Assembly (NCBI GenBank): GCA_964500965.1
Contig: CAZCQZ010000038.1
Coordinates: 1 to 18,023, forward strand
Length of the DNA: 18,023 bases
From: JAISGQ01 sp964500965
GTDB lineage: Bacteria; Bacillota; Clostridia; Oscillospirales; Acutalibacteraceae
Direction of reading: 5' to 3'
The position numbers and the translations under genes were made by a program. A model generated the notes under the pieces. That model made no database searches. It was not told the DNA's origin and saw nothing but the letters and a program-made list of their open reading frames with translations. Positions 1-7,060 of the stretch are shown piece after piece. Position 1 is the first letter of the stretch. Every line of letters starts with the position of its first letter.

Positions 1-5
1 GCCAT

Positions 6-55
6 AAAATAATTTTTATTTTTTAATTTTCTCTTGACTTAATTATAGTTGGCTC
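6..55. repeat. Left copy of 50-bp inverted end repeat
   Basis: These 50 bases are the exact reverse complement of 17974-18023. Identity stops sharply at the inner edge: 56 onward does not match the bases left of 17974. Both copies read outward from an edge that starts GAGCCAAC into an AT-rich tract, so the window appears bounded by the same sequence on both sides. Bases 1-5 lie beyond the end of the right copy and cannot be compared. The repeat could be the end of a mobile element or simply a genomic repeat at which an assembly stopped. Confidence 0.85.
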
Positions 56-66
56 TATTAAACTTT

Positions 67-948
67 TTAATCTTTCATCCAAGCTTCATCATAATTTGGA
101 TGCTCTTTTAAACATTCCAAATCAATTTCATGAGTATCATGTCCTAAATATGAGAACTCTTCTAATTTTGGTAAGTTTAACACAAAGCTTATGTCTGTAA
201 TATTACAATAAGAAACATCTAAAGCTTTTAGATTATAAAGTTTATTTATAATTTCTTTATCAATTGTGTGTATATTCGTAGAATTTATATTGAGGGATAC
301 GATATTCTCCCAATTAACACTTTCATAATCCAGCTTGGTAAAATCATATCCTGAAATTGAAAGTGATTCCAATTCCGTTAATTCAGATAAATCCGGTAAG
401 GTTTCAATTTGAACATCGTATAATTCCAACGATTTTAAATTCTTGAAGCTTCCCTCTGTTCCAAGCAAGTCAATATCGTCGATTTTAAAACGAGCACCCC
501 CATAAGGATTAGATCTAATGCATAAGCTTGATAGACTTCTGATATCTGCCAGCTTTCTTATTGAACCAATAGGTGAATCTACAATATTAACAGAAGTTAA
601 TTTTTTTAGTTTAGTTAACTCTTCAAAAAAGTTCTGTGCATCTGAAGCGTCACTGATTCCGACAATAGTAATTGTTTCAAGATTCGTTAATTTGCTGAGC
701 AAATCATAATCGTGTCCCAAAAGTGCAACATCAGAACCCGGATCACAAACCAACTCACGTATCTCATCATAATTCTGACTTGTTTGATTAATACAGTCGT
801 TAATGGTTTTTCGTTTCCACTGTAAATCAGCTTCTGTTTCATTATCACTGTTTAAGAACCATATTCCGAAGCCTATTACAATAGCCAAAAATATTATAAG
901 AATACAAGTAATAATTATCATCGTAGAAAATATGGTTTTATGTTTCAT
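67..948 (-). CDS. Membrane-anchored leucine-rich-repeat protein, function unknown
   Basis: This protein of about 293 residues has a short basic N-terminus, one hydrophobic segment at about residues 9-33, and then a soluble part. The soluble part from about residue 80 contains some eight degenerate leucine-rich repeats (LTNLETITI, LKKLTSVNI, FKNLKSLEL, LTELESLSI, LYNLKALDV). There is no cysteine lipobox, so a single-pass membrane anchor with the repeats outside the cell is likely; such repeats usually bind proteins. The start at 948 is chosen because AGGGA lies 10 nt upstream; an in-frame ATG at 966 has no clear ribosome binding site. The gene is clearly AT-richer than genes from 1274 onward. 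It follows a small frameshifted gene closely (stop at 971) and probably shares its promoter. No specific function is assigned. Confidence 0.75.
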   Translation of the reverse strand: MKHKTIFSTMIIITCILIIFLAIVIGFGIWFLNSDNETEADLQWKRKTINDCINQTSQNYDEIRELVCDPGSDVALLGHDYDLLSKLTNLETITIVGISDASDAQNFFEELTKLKKLTSVNIVDSPIGSIRKLADIRSLSSLCIRSNPYGGARFKIDDIDLLGTEGSFKNLKSLELYDVQIETLPDLSELTELESLSISGYDFTKLDYESVNWENIVSLNINSTNIHTIDKEIINKLYNLKALDVSYCNITDISFVLNLPKLEEFSYLGHDTHEIDLECLKEHPNYDEAWMKD

Positions 949-970
949 TATAAACAAATCCCTCATTAAG

Positions 971-1160
971 TTAATCTTGCAAAAATGTTATAAAGGCATC
1001 AATATGCTGTTTATATTTATCTGCTCTCTTCTTTTTTTCTCCTACGAGTTCACCATCAATATAAGCACCCAAAGTAGATTTAACCCGGGCGAAGAATAAT
1101 TATTTTCATGTTCCCACGTCCGGTGGGAATTTTTCGTTTTTCAACAGTATAATATTTCAT
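971..1160 (-). pseudogene. Small gene with a frameshift, unknown family
   Basis: On the minus strand, GAGG lies 6 nt before an ATG at 1160, which opens a frame starting MKYYTVEKRKIPTGRGN. This frame stops after 26 codons (TAA at 1080-1082). A second frame, offset by one base and open from about 1100, continues as ARVKSTLGAYIDGELVGEKK and ends QHIDAFITFLQD at 971-973. Joining the two frames near 1095-1105 by dropping one base gives a protein of about 62 residues. A promoter (1192-1220) precedes it, and the leucine-rich-repeat gene follows 22 nt after its stop. The frameshift may be a real mutation, a sequencing error, or programmed. I do not recognise the family; two independent small frames are also possible. 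Confidence 0.45.
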
Positions 1161-1191
1161 ATTTATCCTCATTAAACAGTAGTATAAATAT

Positions 1192-1220
1192 AGTTTATAA
1201 ATTTTACCGAGTATTGTCAA
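1192..1220 (-). promoter_or_regulatory. Sigma-A-type promoter for the small gene and LRR gene
   Basis: On the minus strand, TTGACA (1220-1215) is followed after 17 bases by TAAACT (1197-1192). The RBS and start of the small frameshifted gene lie about 30 nt downstream. It is back to back with the mpg promoter; the two -35 boxes are 9 bp apart. Confidence 0.6.
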
Positions 1221-1229
1221 CCCTCACCG

Positions 1230-1258
1230 TTTACAGTGCGTTCAATCGGGTGTATAAT
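1230..1258 (+). promoter_or_regulatory. Sigma-A-type promoter of mpg
   Basis: TTTACA at 1230-1235 and a perfect TATAAT at 1253-1258 are separated by 17 bp. The expected transcription start (about 1265) is only some 9 nt before the ATG at 1274, leaving just enough room for the GGTGA ribosome binding site. Confidence 0.75.
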
Positions 1259-1273
1259 GCTTACGGTGATTTT

Positions 1274-1780
1274 ATGATTATTGAAAAAGGATTCCTTAAA
1301 AGAGACAGGCTGGTTGTTGCGCCGGAGCTGGTGGGCAAGATTCTTGTCTGTCGTTCGGAAAATGGGATTGTTCGTCAGAGAATAACCGAAACGGAGGCGT
1401 ACGGAACTGAAACCGATACCGCCTGTCATGCTTTTAGGGGAAGAACTCCTCGAAATGAACCGCTTTATATGGAGGGCGGCATTGCATACGTGTATCTGTG
1501 CTACGGTATTCACTGGCTTCTGAATGTCATAACCGGTGAAAAGGATTCCCCACAAGGTGTGCTTATCCGAGCCTGTGAGGGAGCAAACGGTCCGGGAAAG
1601 CTGACAAAAGCGGCAAGAATAAACGGCTCGTTTAACCGTCTCAGCTATTGTGAGGAAAGCGGTATCTGGCTTGAGGACGACGGCTTTGTCTGCGACATTG
1701 TTACCGACAAACGGGTAGGCATCGGTTACGCCACGGAAGAAGACCAAAACCGTCAGTGGCGATTTATTATGAAAGCGTAA
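1274..1780 (+). CDS. mpg: DNA-3-methyladenine (alkyladenine) glycosylase, AAG/MPG family
   Basis: This base-excision-repair enzyme of about 168 residues removes alkylated purines, such as 3-methyladenine, and hypoxanthine from DNA in the cytoplasm. The family signature is clear: ETEAYGTETDTACHAFRGRT at residues 39-58 matches the active-site block of human AAG, with Glu41 as the catalytic residue and Tyr43 and His52 as base-pocket residues. YLCYGIHWLLNVIT (75-87) and GPGKLTKA (107-114) are the other typical blocks, and RFIM near the C-terminus matches the family tail. The ATG at 1274 is preferred over an in-frame TTG at 1214 because the longer version would encode across the -35 and -10 boxes, and because GGTGA lies 4-5 nt before 1274. 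It is convergent with the HD nucleotidase gene, 26 bp apart. Confidence 0.93.
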   Translation: MIIEKGFLKRDRLVVAPELVGKILVCRSENGIVRQRITETEAYGTETDTACHAFRGRTPRNEPLYMEGGIAYVYLCYGIHWLLNVITGEKDSPQGVLIRACEGANGPGKLTKAARINGSFNRLSYCEESGIWLEDDGFVCDIVTDKRVGIGYATEEDQNRQWRFIMKA

Positions 1781-1808
1781 TGCTTTCACATGAAGCAGTA
1801 ACGCTTTC
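1771..1808. terminator. Hairpin at the convergent mpg/yfbR ends
   Basis: GAAAGCG at 1771-1777, just before the mpg stop, pairs with CGCTTTC at 1802-1808, which overlaps the yfbR stop codon (1807-1809). An inner pair, TGCTT with AAGCA, extends the arms imperfectly. No clean T-tract follows on either strand, so its efficiency as a bidirectional terminator is uncertain. Confidence 0.45.
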
Positions 1809-2388
1809 AGCGTTTTCCCTGCTCGTCCAGCGTGAGATAATAGTCCGGCAAAAATTCATCTAAAAATATTTCTACCTCTTTCATGTTCATTGCCTTTACG
1901 GAATCAAGCGTGGTTTTCTCCGCATCTTTAAATTCACTGTTCCCGGCTATACGCTCCTCTATGCACTTAATCAGCGCGCTGAGTTTGTCCGCCGCCTTTA
2001 CTATGCGGCATTCCTCCTTTGTTCCCCTTTCGTACAAAAGAGGCTCATATGCCTTTTTTAAATCCTCCGGCAGCTTCTCCGTAAGTGCTTCGGACGCCAT
2101 AAGCTCTACCTGCTTATATGCACTGCGCATTTCGTCGCTGTAATACTTTACCGGTGTAGGCATATCACCTGTTATTATTTCCCCTGCATCATGATACAGC
2201 GCAAGCAGAACTACTCTGCCTGTATCAATGTTTCCGTCAAGACGATTGTTTTTAATCTCGCAAAGCAGATGCGCTATCATTGCCGTTTCAAGGGTATGCT
2301 CGCTCAGGCTTTCCTGCCTTGTGTTTCTCATTAACGCCCAGCGTGATATATATTTCATTCTTGACATCATTGCCATGAAACTGCTCAT
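1807..2388 (-). CDS. yfbR: HD-domain 5'-deoxynucleotidase, YfbR family
   Basis: This 193-residue protein aligns over its full length with E. coli YfbR, a metal-dependent phosphatase that hydrolyses deoxyribonucleoside 5'-monophosphates in the cytoplasm. Visible family residues include the SRWALMRN block (Arg16-Trp17 recognise the nucleotide in YfbR), His31 in SEHTLE, the HD pair His66-Asp67 in YHDAGE with Glu70, Asp75 in TGDMPTPVKY, and Asp134 in KAADKLSALIKC. The length is normal for the family. The start at 2388 keeps the conserved N-terminal helix and has GGAAGAAG about 9 nt upstream. It has its own promoter (2420-2447) and is divergent from the patatin gene. Confidence 0.93.
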   Translation of the reverse strand: MSSFMAMMSRMKYISRWALMRNTRQESLSEHTLETAMIAHLLCEIKNNRLDGNIDTGRVVLLALYHDAGEIITGDMPTPVKYYSDEMRSAYKQVELMASEALTEKLPEDLKKAYEPLLYERGTKEECRIVKAADKLSALIKCIEERIAGNSEFKDAEKTTLDSVKAMNMKEVEIFLDEFLPDYYLTLDEQGKR

Positions 2389-2419
2389 TGTGTCACTTCT
2401 TCCATTAATATATAATATA

Positions 2420-2447
2420 ATTATAACACAACGGGTTTCATTGTAAA
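2420..2447 (-). promoter_or_regulatory. Sigma-A-type promoter of yfbR
   Basis: On the minus strand, TTTACA (2447-2442) and TATAAT (2425-2420) are separated by 16 bp, about 30 nt before the yfbR start. Confidence 0.65.
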
Positions 2448-2457
2448 GTACGTATTC

Positions 2458-2486
2458 TTGACAATTTACGTCCGTTTCACTAAACT
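2458..2486 (+). promoter_or_regulatory. Sigma-A-type promoter of the patatin-cimA pair
   Basis: TTGACA at 2458-2463 is followed after 17 bp by TAAACT at 2481-2486. The predicted transcript would start near 2493, about 28 nt before the ATG at 2521. It is divergent from the yfbR promoter, with 10 bp between the -35 boxes. Confidence 0.6.
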
Positions 2487-2520
2487 ATATTACAGCAATT
2501 ATCTGCACGAGGTAATGTAT

Positions 2521-3408
2521 ATGAATGATTATGCACTGATTCTTGCCGGCGGCGGCGCAAAGGGAGCATATCAGATAGGCGTTTGGAAAGCTCTGCGTGA
2601 CCTTGGTGCCGACAAACTGATAAGTGCGGTGGCAGGCACATCTGTCGGTGCGCTCAACGGCTCTCTTTACGTATCGGGAGAATACAAAAAAGCTCTCGGT
2701 CTGTGGCGCAATCTCCGCCGTGATGATGTTCTTACTCCGTCACAGCTTGAACACCGCATTGACGGCAACGATATTTTAACATCACTGCTGAAAAATAATC
2801 TTCTGTCACGAATTAAAACCGGTATATTTTCACGCTCCGGACTTTCCGGGCTGATTTCCGAGAATCTGAATTTCAGAGCTGTCAGACGTTCCGACACGCC
2901 GCTTTACATTACGCTTTTCGATATTAAAAGACTTTCGGCGGAATACGTACGCCTTTCTCCCGACGATTCAGACGAACGCATAAAAAGTCTGCTTCTCGCT
3001 TCCTCTGCGATTCCCGTGGTTTTCCCTCCGGAAATTATCGGCGGCAGAAGCTATTATGACGGCGGCATTGCCGATAACTGCCCTGTAAAACCGCTTTATA
3101 CGGAAGGCTACAGAAAGTTTGTCGTAGTCTGGCTTTCACATGATTCCTCCGACGGCATACGGGAACATTCCGCTAAATTTTCGGACGCAACCTTTGTTAA
3201 TATTGTTCCCTCCGAAGATCAGGGGAATTTCATTACCGGAACGCTGGATTTTTCCGAGGACGGTATCAACGCAAGGATTGAGCTTGGCTATAACGATGCC
3301 GTGAATGCATTGTGCAACGCTTTCTGCGATGAAGCCTCCGCATCGTCCGAAAAACGCATTTCATACGCAAAAAGAAGCATAAGAAAGATTTCAAAATCAA
3401 AACAATGA
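2521..3408 (+). CDS. Patatin-like phospholipase (RssA/YchK type)
   Basis: This 295-residue protein is a single-domain serine acyl hydrolase with a Ser-Asp catalytic dyad. Diagnostic motifs are the oxyanion-hole loop GGGAKGAY at residues 10-17, the nucleophile elbow GTSVG at 39-43 with Ser41, SSAIPVVFPP at 161-170, and the DGG triplet at 180-182 with catalytic Asp180, followed by NCPVKPL. There is no signal peptide or clear membrane segment, so a cytoplasmic or membrane-peripheral lipid hydrolase is likely; the substrate is unknown. The ATG at 2521 has GAGG 8 nt upstream; the ATG at 2515 is too close to that site, and an in-frame TTG at 2458 lies in the promoter. cimA begins 15 nt downstream, so the two are probably co-transcribed, although no functional link is obvious. 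Confidence 0.9.
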   Translation: MNDYALILAGGGAKGAYQIGVWKALRDLGADKLISAVAGTSVGALNGSLYVSGEYKKALGLWRNLRRDDVLTPSQLEHRIDGNDILTSLLKNNLLSRIKTGIFSRSGLSGLISENLNFRAVRRSDTPLYITLFDIKRLSAEYVRLSPDDSDERIKSLLLASSAIPVVFPPEIIGGRSYYDGGIADNCPVKPLYTEGYRKFVVVWLSHDSSDGIREHSAKFSDATFVNIVPSEDQGNFITGTLDFSEDGINARIELGYNDAVNALCNAFCDEASASSEKRISYAKRSIRKISKSKQ

Positions 3409-3423
3409 TAACAAGAGGTCATT

Positions 3424-4983
3424 ATGAGACACATTGAAATTCTCGATTCTACCCTGCGTGACGGTGCGCAGGGCGAAAGCATTTCTTTCTCCGTTGCCGA
3501 TAAGCTGGCAATAGCGGAGCTGGTAGACTCTCTCGGAATCGAATACATTGAAGCCGGCAATCCCGGCTCAAATCCAAAAGACATCGAATTTTTCCTGAGA
3601 GCTTCCGAACTTTCGGGTTTCAACTCGCTGGTCGCTTTCGGCTCAACACGTCATGTGGGCTGTGCCTGTGATGACGATTTGTCACTTGCCTCTCTCTGTT
3701 CGACGGCTGTTCCCTGTGTTTCCGTTTTCGGAAAAACCGCACAATCACACGTTCGTGACATTCTAAAGGTTTCCGATTCGGAGAATCTTCGTATAATCGA
3801 GGAAAGCTGTGCTTTTCTCAAGGAAAAAGGCAAGCAGGTGTTTTTTGATGCCGAGCACTTTTTTGACGGCTTTAAAGAAAATCCCGAATATGCCGTCGAA
3901 TGTCTTAAAGCCGCCGTTGCAGGAGGAACGGACAGGCTTATTTTATGCGATTCCGCCGGCGGCTCTTTTCCCGATTTTGTTTACAGCACCACAAAAGAAA
4001 TTTGCAACCTTTTCCCCGATATTATTATCGGTATTCACGCTCACAATGACTGCGCTATGGCTGTTGCCAATTCCGTCAGTGCAGTGCAGGCAGGTGCAGG
4101 ACACGTTCAGGGTACTTTACTCGGAATAGGCGAACGCTGCGGAAACGCTTCTCTCTCGGCAGTTATCGCCAACCTCCAGCTCAAGCTGGGTTATGATGTT
4201 CTGCCTGAGGGCAAAATCGAAAAGCTGACGCCTATCTGCCGCTCTATTGCGGAAATCTGCAACACCGGCATCAAACGTACCGAACCTTACATCGGCACTT
4301 CCGCCTTTGCTCACAAGGCAGGTATGCATGTCGATTCGGTTCTTAAACGCTCCGACACCTATGAACACATTTCTCCCGAATCGGTAGGCAATGAACGCAG
4401 ATTTTTGATGAGCGAATTTGCCGGCCGCAGTGCGCTGATTAAAAAGATTCAGAACATTGCACCGAATCTTTCAAGAGACAGCGATGACACCTCCGCCATA
4501 ATCGAACGACTTAAACGCCGTGAACACAAAGGGTATCAGTTTGAGGGTGCGGAAGCCTCCTTTGAACTTCTTGTGCGCCGCACACTGCCCGACTGGAAGC
4601 CGCTTTTTGAGCTTGTAAAATACCGTGTTCACTCCGAACGTCCCCACGAGGAGGGCGCAAGCGCAACCGCGGTTGTCAAGGTGAGAGTCGGCACAGAGGA
4701 GGTTTTGCGCTGTGCCGAGGGAGACGGTCCTGTTAACGCACTGGATAAAGCTCTGCGCCATTCTCTTGAGGTTTTTTATCCCATTCTCAGAACGGTTCAT
4801 CTTACCGACTACAAGGTGCGTGTAATGGACGCAAACAAAGCCACCGCTTCCCTTGTACGTGTTCTCATAACCTCCACTGACGGAGCTAAAATGTGGACAA
4901 CCGTAGGTGTTTCTGCGGATATTATGGAAGCAAGCTTTAAGGCTCTTTGCGATTCTGTGGAATACAAGCTTACTGCCGAATAA
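3424..4983 (+). CDS. cimA: (R)-citramalate synthase
   Basis: This 519-residue enzyme condenses pyruvate and acetyl-CoA to (R)-citramalate, the first step of the threonine-independent isoleucine route. The N-terminal HMGL-like TIM barrel shows DSTLRDGAQ (residues 8-16), FDAEHFFDGF (141-150, typical of CimA), the metal-binding HAHND (205-209) and GIGERCGNASL (234-244). GMHVDSVLK follows the barrel, and a C-terminal LeuA-type regulatory/dimerisation domain runs from about residue 380 to the end. Its length fits the long CimA/LeuA2-type clade rather than homocitrate synthase. AGAGG lies 7 nt before the ATG. In this clade the C-terminal domain usually binds isoleucine as feedback inhibitor, which I infer here. 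Its stop codon sits inside a hairpin shared with the convergent ganA gene. Confidence 0.92.
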   Translation: MRHIEILDSTLRDGAQGESISFSVADKLAIAELVDSLGIEYIEAGNPGSNPKDIEFFLRASELSGFNSLVAFGSTRHVGCACDDDLSLASLCSTAVPCVSVFGKTAQSHVRDILKVSDSENLRIIEESCAFLKEKGKQVFFDAEHFFDGFKENPEYAVECLKAAVAGGTDRLILCDSAGGSFPDFVYSTTKEICNLFPDIIIGIHAHNDCAMAVANSVSAVQAGAGHVQGTLLGIGERCGNASLSAVIANLQLKLGYDVLPEGKIEKLTPICRSIAEICNTGIKRTEPYIGTSAFAHKAGMHVDSVLKRSDTYEHISPESVGNERRFLMSEFAGRSALIKKIQNIAPNLSRDSDDTSAIIERLKRREHKGYQFEGAEASFELLVRRTLPDWKPLFELVKYRVHSERPHEEGASATAVVKVRVGTEEVLRCAEGDGPVNALDKALRHSLEVFYPILRTVHLTDYKVRVMDANKATASLVRVLITSTDGAKMWTTVGVSADIMEASFKALCDSVEYKLTAE

Positions 4984-5029
4984 AGATAAACAGGAAATCC
5001 AAAACGGATTTCCTGTTTATCTTTATTCG
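4977..5029. terminator. Bidirectional terminator with a perfect 24-bp stem
   Basis: 4977-5000 and 5006-5029 are perfect reverse complements of 24 bp around a 5-nt loop (AAAAC). The left arm contains the last Glu codon and the TAA of cimA; the right arm contains, on the minus strand, the last Glu codon and the TAA of ganA. The outer ends are A/T-rich (TTTATTCGTTTATCTTT on the plus strand), so it should work as an intrinsic terminator in both directions. Confidence 0.9.
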
Positions 5030-6999
5030 TTTATCTTTATCATCTTAACTTCATAAGGCTCAAGCATCGTAGCTTCTGCTTCTTTTTGCTCGTTCGTGAA
5101 ATTGAGATAGAACACATATTTGCAATTTTCACTCTCTCGAATATGCTTTTCCACGCCCTCCGGCAGCTTTGACACTTCAAGCTTTGCTTCATCAATCAGC
5201 ATATCGGTTATTGCCTGGGTTCCCTCTTTGTCGGTTCTTGCGGCAATATAATACGCTTTTCCCTTACCGTATTCGTTCACTGCAAGCACCGGTTCTCCGG
5301 CATAAAAGTCACTGCCGTATTTTCCCAAAGCTTCGGCACTTTCAAGCTTTATTCTTTCGCAAAGGTCATGCAACACATACTCCTTATCGCCTGTTACAAG
5401 GGTATTTGTTTCTTCGGGATAAAGCACGTCACATTCCTCGCTGTACAAGCCGAAAACCTCTGTCAATCCGTCTCCGGGGAAGCCGCCGAGGAAGTTCAAC
5501 GTGTTTTCATTGACGTAGCCGCTGAAATAGGTTGCCGCCAAAACGCCGCCATTCTCCGTGAATTTTTTCAGTTTTTCCGCAACGCCGTTGCCCAGCAGAT
5601 ACAGCATAGGTGCGATAACAAGAGAATAGCCGCTTAAATCTGCTCCACAGCCCACAACGTCCGCTTCAATACCACGTTTTGTCAGTGCGTTGTGCCAATC
5701 ACGGCAGGTGCGGTCATAGCCCATATTGTGAAGCTTGAAGCCGGAGACATTATTTATCGCCCATGCATTTTGCCTGTCGTAAATTACGGCGGCTTTCGCC
5801 TTTACCATACTGCCTGCCGCTGCTTTAAGCTCTCTGAGTATTGCTCCTACCTCCTGCACATCTTTGAACACACGGGTGTCATTTCTGCCCAAATGGTCAA
5901 CCACTGCGCCGTGGTACTGTTCAAAGGAGCCTCTCCCCTTTCTCCACTGGAAATACTGCACCGTGTCCGAGCCGCAAGCTATTGCCTGTAGGCTTGAAAG
6001 CTTGTGAATGTGGGGACGTTTCAGCTTATTGTACGAATGCCAGTTGACCTGACTTGGCACGCTCTCCATGAGCATAAAGGGCTTGCCGCTGCTGTAGCCG
6101 CGCATTTGTGCATGGTCAAACGCCATATCCGCCGCCGTCTGCCAAAGCGGCTCATAATTATTGCACCATTCCGGATAGCCGTCCCACGATATAATATCAA
6201 GCGGCTTACTAATCTCGTCATAGTCAAGTCCGTCAAAGCAACGCATGAAGTTGGTTGTCACCGGTATTTCCGGCGTTAACTCTCTGAGAATGGAAATTTC
6301 ATGCTCCATATAATTTTTCATCGACCATGTTGTGAAGCGTTTCCAATCAAGATTTAAGCCCATAACCGAGTATTCACCGTTATCGTATGGCGGTTCAACC
6401 TGCTCAAATGAAGAATAGCGGTGGCTCCAGAATGCTGCCCAGTATTCTCTGTTCAGGTTTTCTATTGTCCCGTATTTATTCTTGAGCCAAAGACGGAATT
6501 TTGCAACGCATTTATCACAGTAGCACTCTCCCCCGAATTCATTGGAGATGTGCCAGAGCAATACCGCCGGGTGCTTTCCGAAGCGTTCGGCAAGCTTCCT
6601 GATTATTATGGCTGTTTTTTCTCTGTAAACCGGTGACTGCATACAGTGATTATGCCTAACTCCGAAATGGTTGCGCACTCCGTTTGAGGCAACCCTCAAA
6701 ACCTCCGGATATTTGTGTGCAAGCCATGCAGGTCTTGCGCCTGTCGGTGTTGCAAGAACGGTATATATCCCGTTTGCATACAGTTCATTGATTATTTTTT
6801 CAAGCCAGTCAAGGTCAAATACACCCTCCTCCGGCTCTAATACCGACCATGAAAAAACACCGAGTGTTGCACAATTTATGTGGGCTTCCTTCATCATTTC
6901 AATGTCTTTTTTCAATATATCCGGTCTGTCAAGCCACTGTTCGGGGTTGTAGTCGCCGCCGTGAACAAAGCCGTCAATTTTTGAAAACAGTTTTGACAT
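5023..6999 (-). CDS. ganA: Cytoplasmic GH42 beta-galactosidase
   Basis: This 658-residue enzyme removes galactose from imported beta-galacto-oligosaccharides. It has the three-domain GH42 layout: a TIM barrel to about residue 385, a trimerisation (glutamine-amidotransferase-like) domain at about 390-595, and a short beta domain. The acid/base Glu154 is in HISNEFGG and the nucleophile Glu312 is in MLMESVPSQVNW. Cys119, Cys159, Cys161 and Cys164 match the zinc cluster seen in GH42 enzymes. No signal peptide is present. GGAGAG lies about 8 nt before the ATG. It is the last gene of the gan operon and sits 61 bp after ganB, behind a strong hairpin (7021-7053); I see no separate promoter, so it may depend on read-through. 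GH42 members vary in linkage preference; galactan fragments are inferred from context. Confidence 0.94.
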   Translation of the reverse strand: MSKLFSKIDGFVHGGDYNPEQWLDRPDILKKDIEMMKEAHINCATLGVFSWSVLEPEEGVFDLDWLEKIINELYANGIYTVLATPTGARPAWLAHKYPEVLRVASNGVRNHFGVRHNHCMQSPVYREKTAIIIRKLAERFGKHPAVLLWHISNEFGGECYCDKCVAKFRLWLKNKYGTIENLNREYWAAFWSHRYSSFEQVEPPYDNGEYSVMGLNLDWKRFTTWSMKNYMEHEISILRELTPEIPVTTNFMRCFDGLDYDEISKPLDIISWDGYPEWCNNYEPLWQTAADMAFDHAQMRGYSSGKPFMLMESVPSQVNWHSYNKLKRPHIHKLSSLQAIACGSDTVQYFQWRKGRGSFEQYHGAVVDHLGRNDTRVFKDVQEVGAILRELKAAAGSMVKAKAAVIYDRQNAWAINNVSGFKLHNMGYDRTCRDWHNALTKRGIEADVVGCGADLSGYSLVIAPMLYLLGNGVAEKLKKFTENGGVLAATYFSGYVNENTLNFLGGFPGDGLTEVFGLYSEECDVLYPEETNTLVTGDKEYVLHDLCERIKLESAEALGKYGSDFYAGEPVLAVNEYGKGKAYYIAARTDKEGTQAITDMLIDEAKLEVSKLPEGVEKHIRESENCKYVFYLNFTNEQKEAEATMLEPYEVKMIKINE

Positions 7000-7020
7000 G
7001 TTTAATCTCTCCTATATTAT

Positions 7021-7053
7021 AAAAATCCGCGCACATGAAGCGCGCGGATTTTT
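7021..7053 (-). terminator. Intrinsic terminator/attenuator between ganB and ganA
   Basis: AAAAATCCGCGC (7021-7032) pairs perfectly with GCGCGGATTTTT (7042-7053) over 12 bp around a 9-nt loop. On the minus strand the stem ends in a T-run followed by TATAATA, the form of a rho-independent terminator directly after the ganB stop. It should lower transcription of ganA relative to ganB. Confidence 0.8.
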
Positions 7054-7060
7054 ACTGTTA

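Noticed and set aside
803..1099. A plus-strand open frame with hydrophobic stretches
   Set aside because: Most of it is opposite the LRR gene and the small frameshifted gene. It has no RBS, and the hydrophobic runs are the complement of Lys/Glu-rich minus-strand coding.
1111..1140. TTCCCAC/GTGGGAA hairpin followed by a T-run on the plus strand, terminator-like
   Set aside because: No plus-strand gene ends before it, and it falls inside the small minus-strand reading frame at 971-1160. It could still stop stray transcription, but a terminator call is not supported by gene context.
1217..1789. A 190-codon open frame on the minus strand opposite mpg
   Set aside because: The plus strand carries the clear AAG-family active site, promoter and RBS. 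The opposite frame has no recognisable motif.
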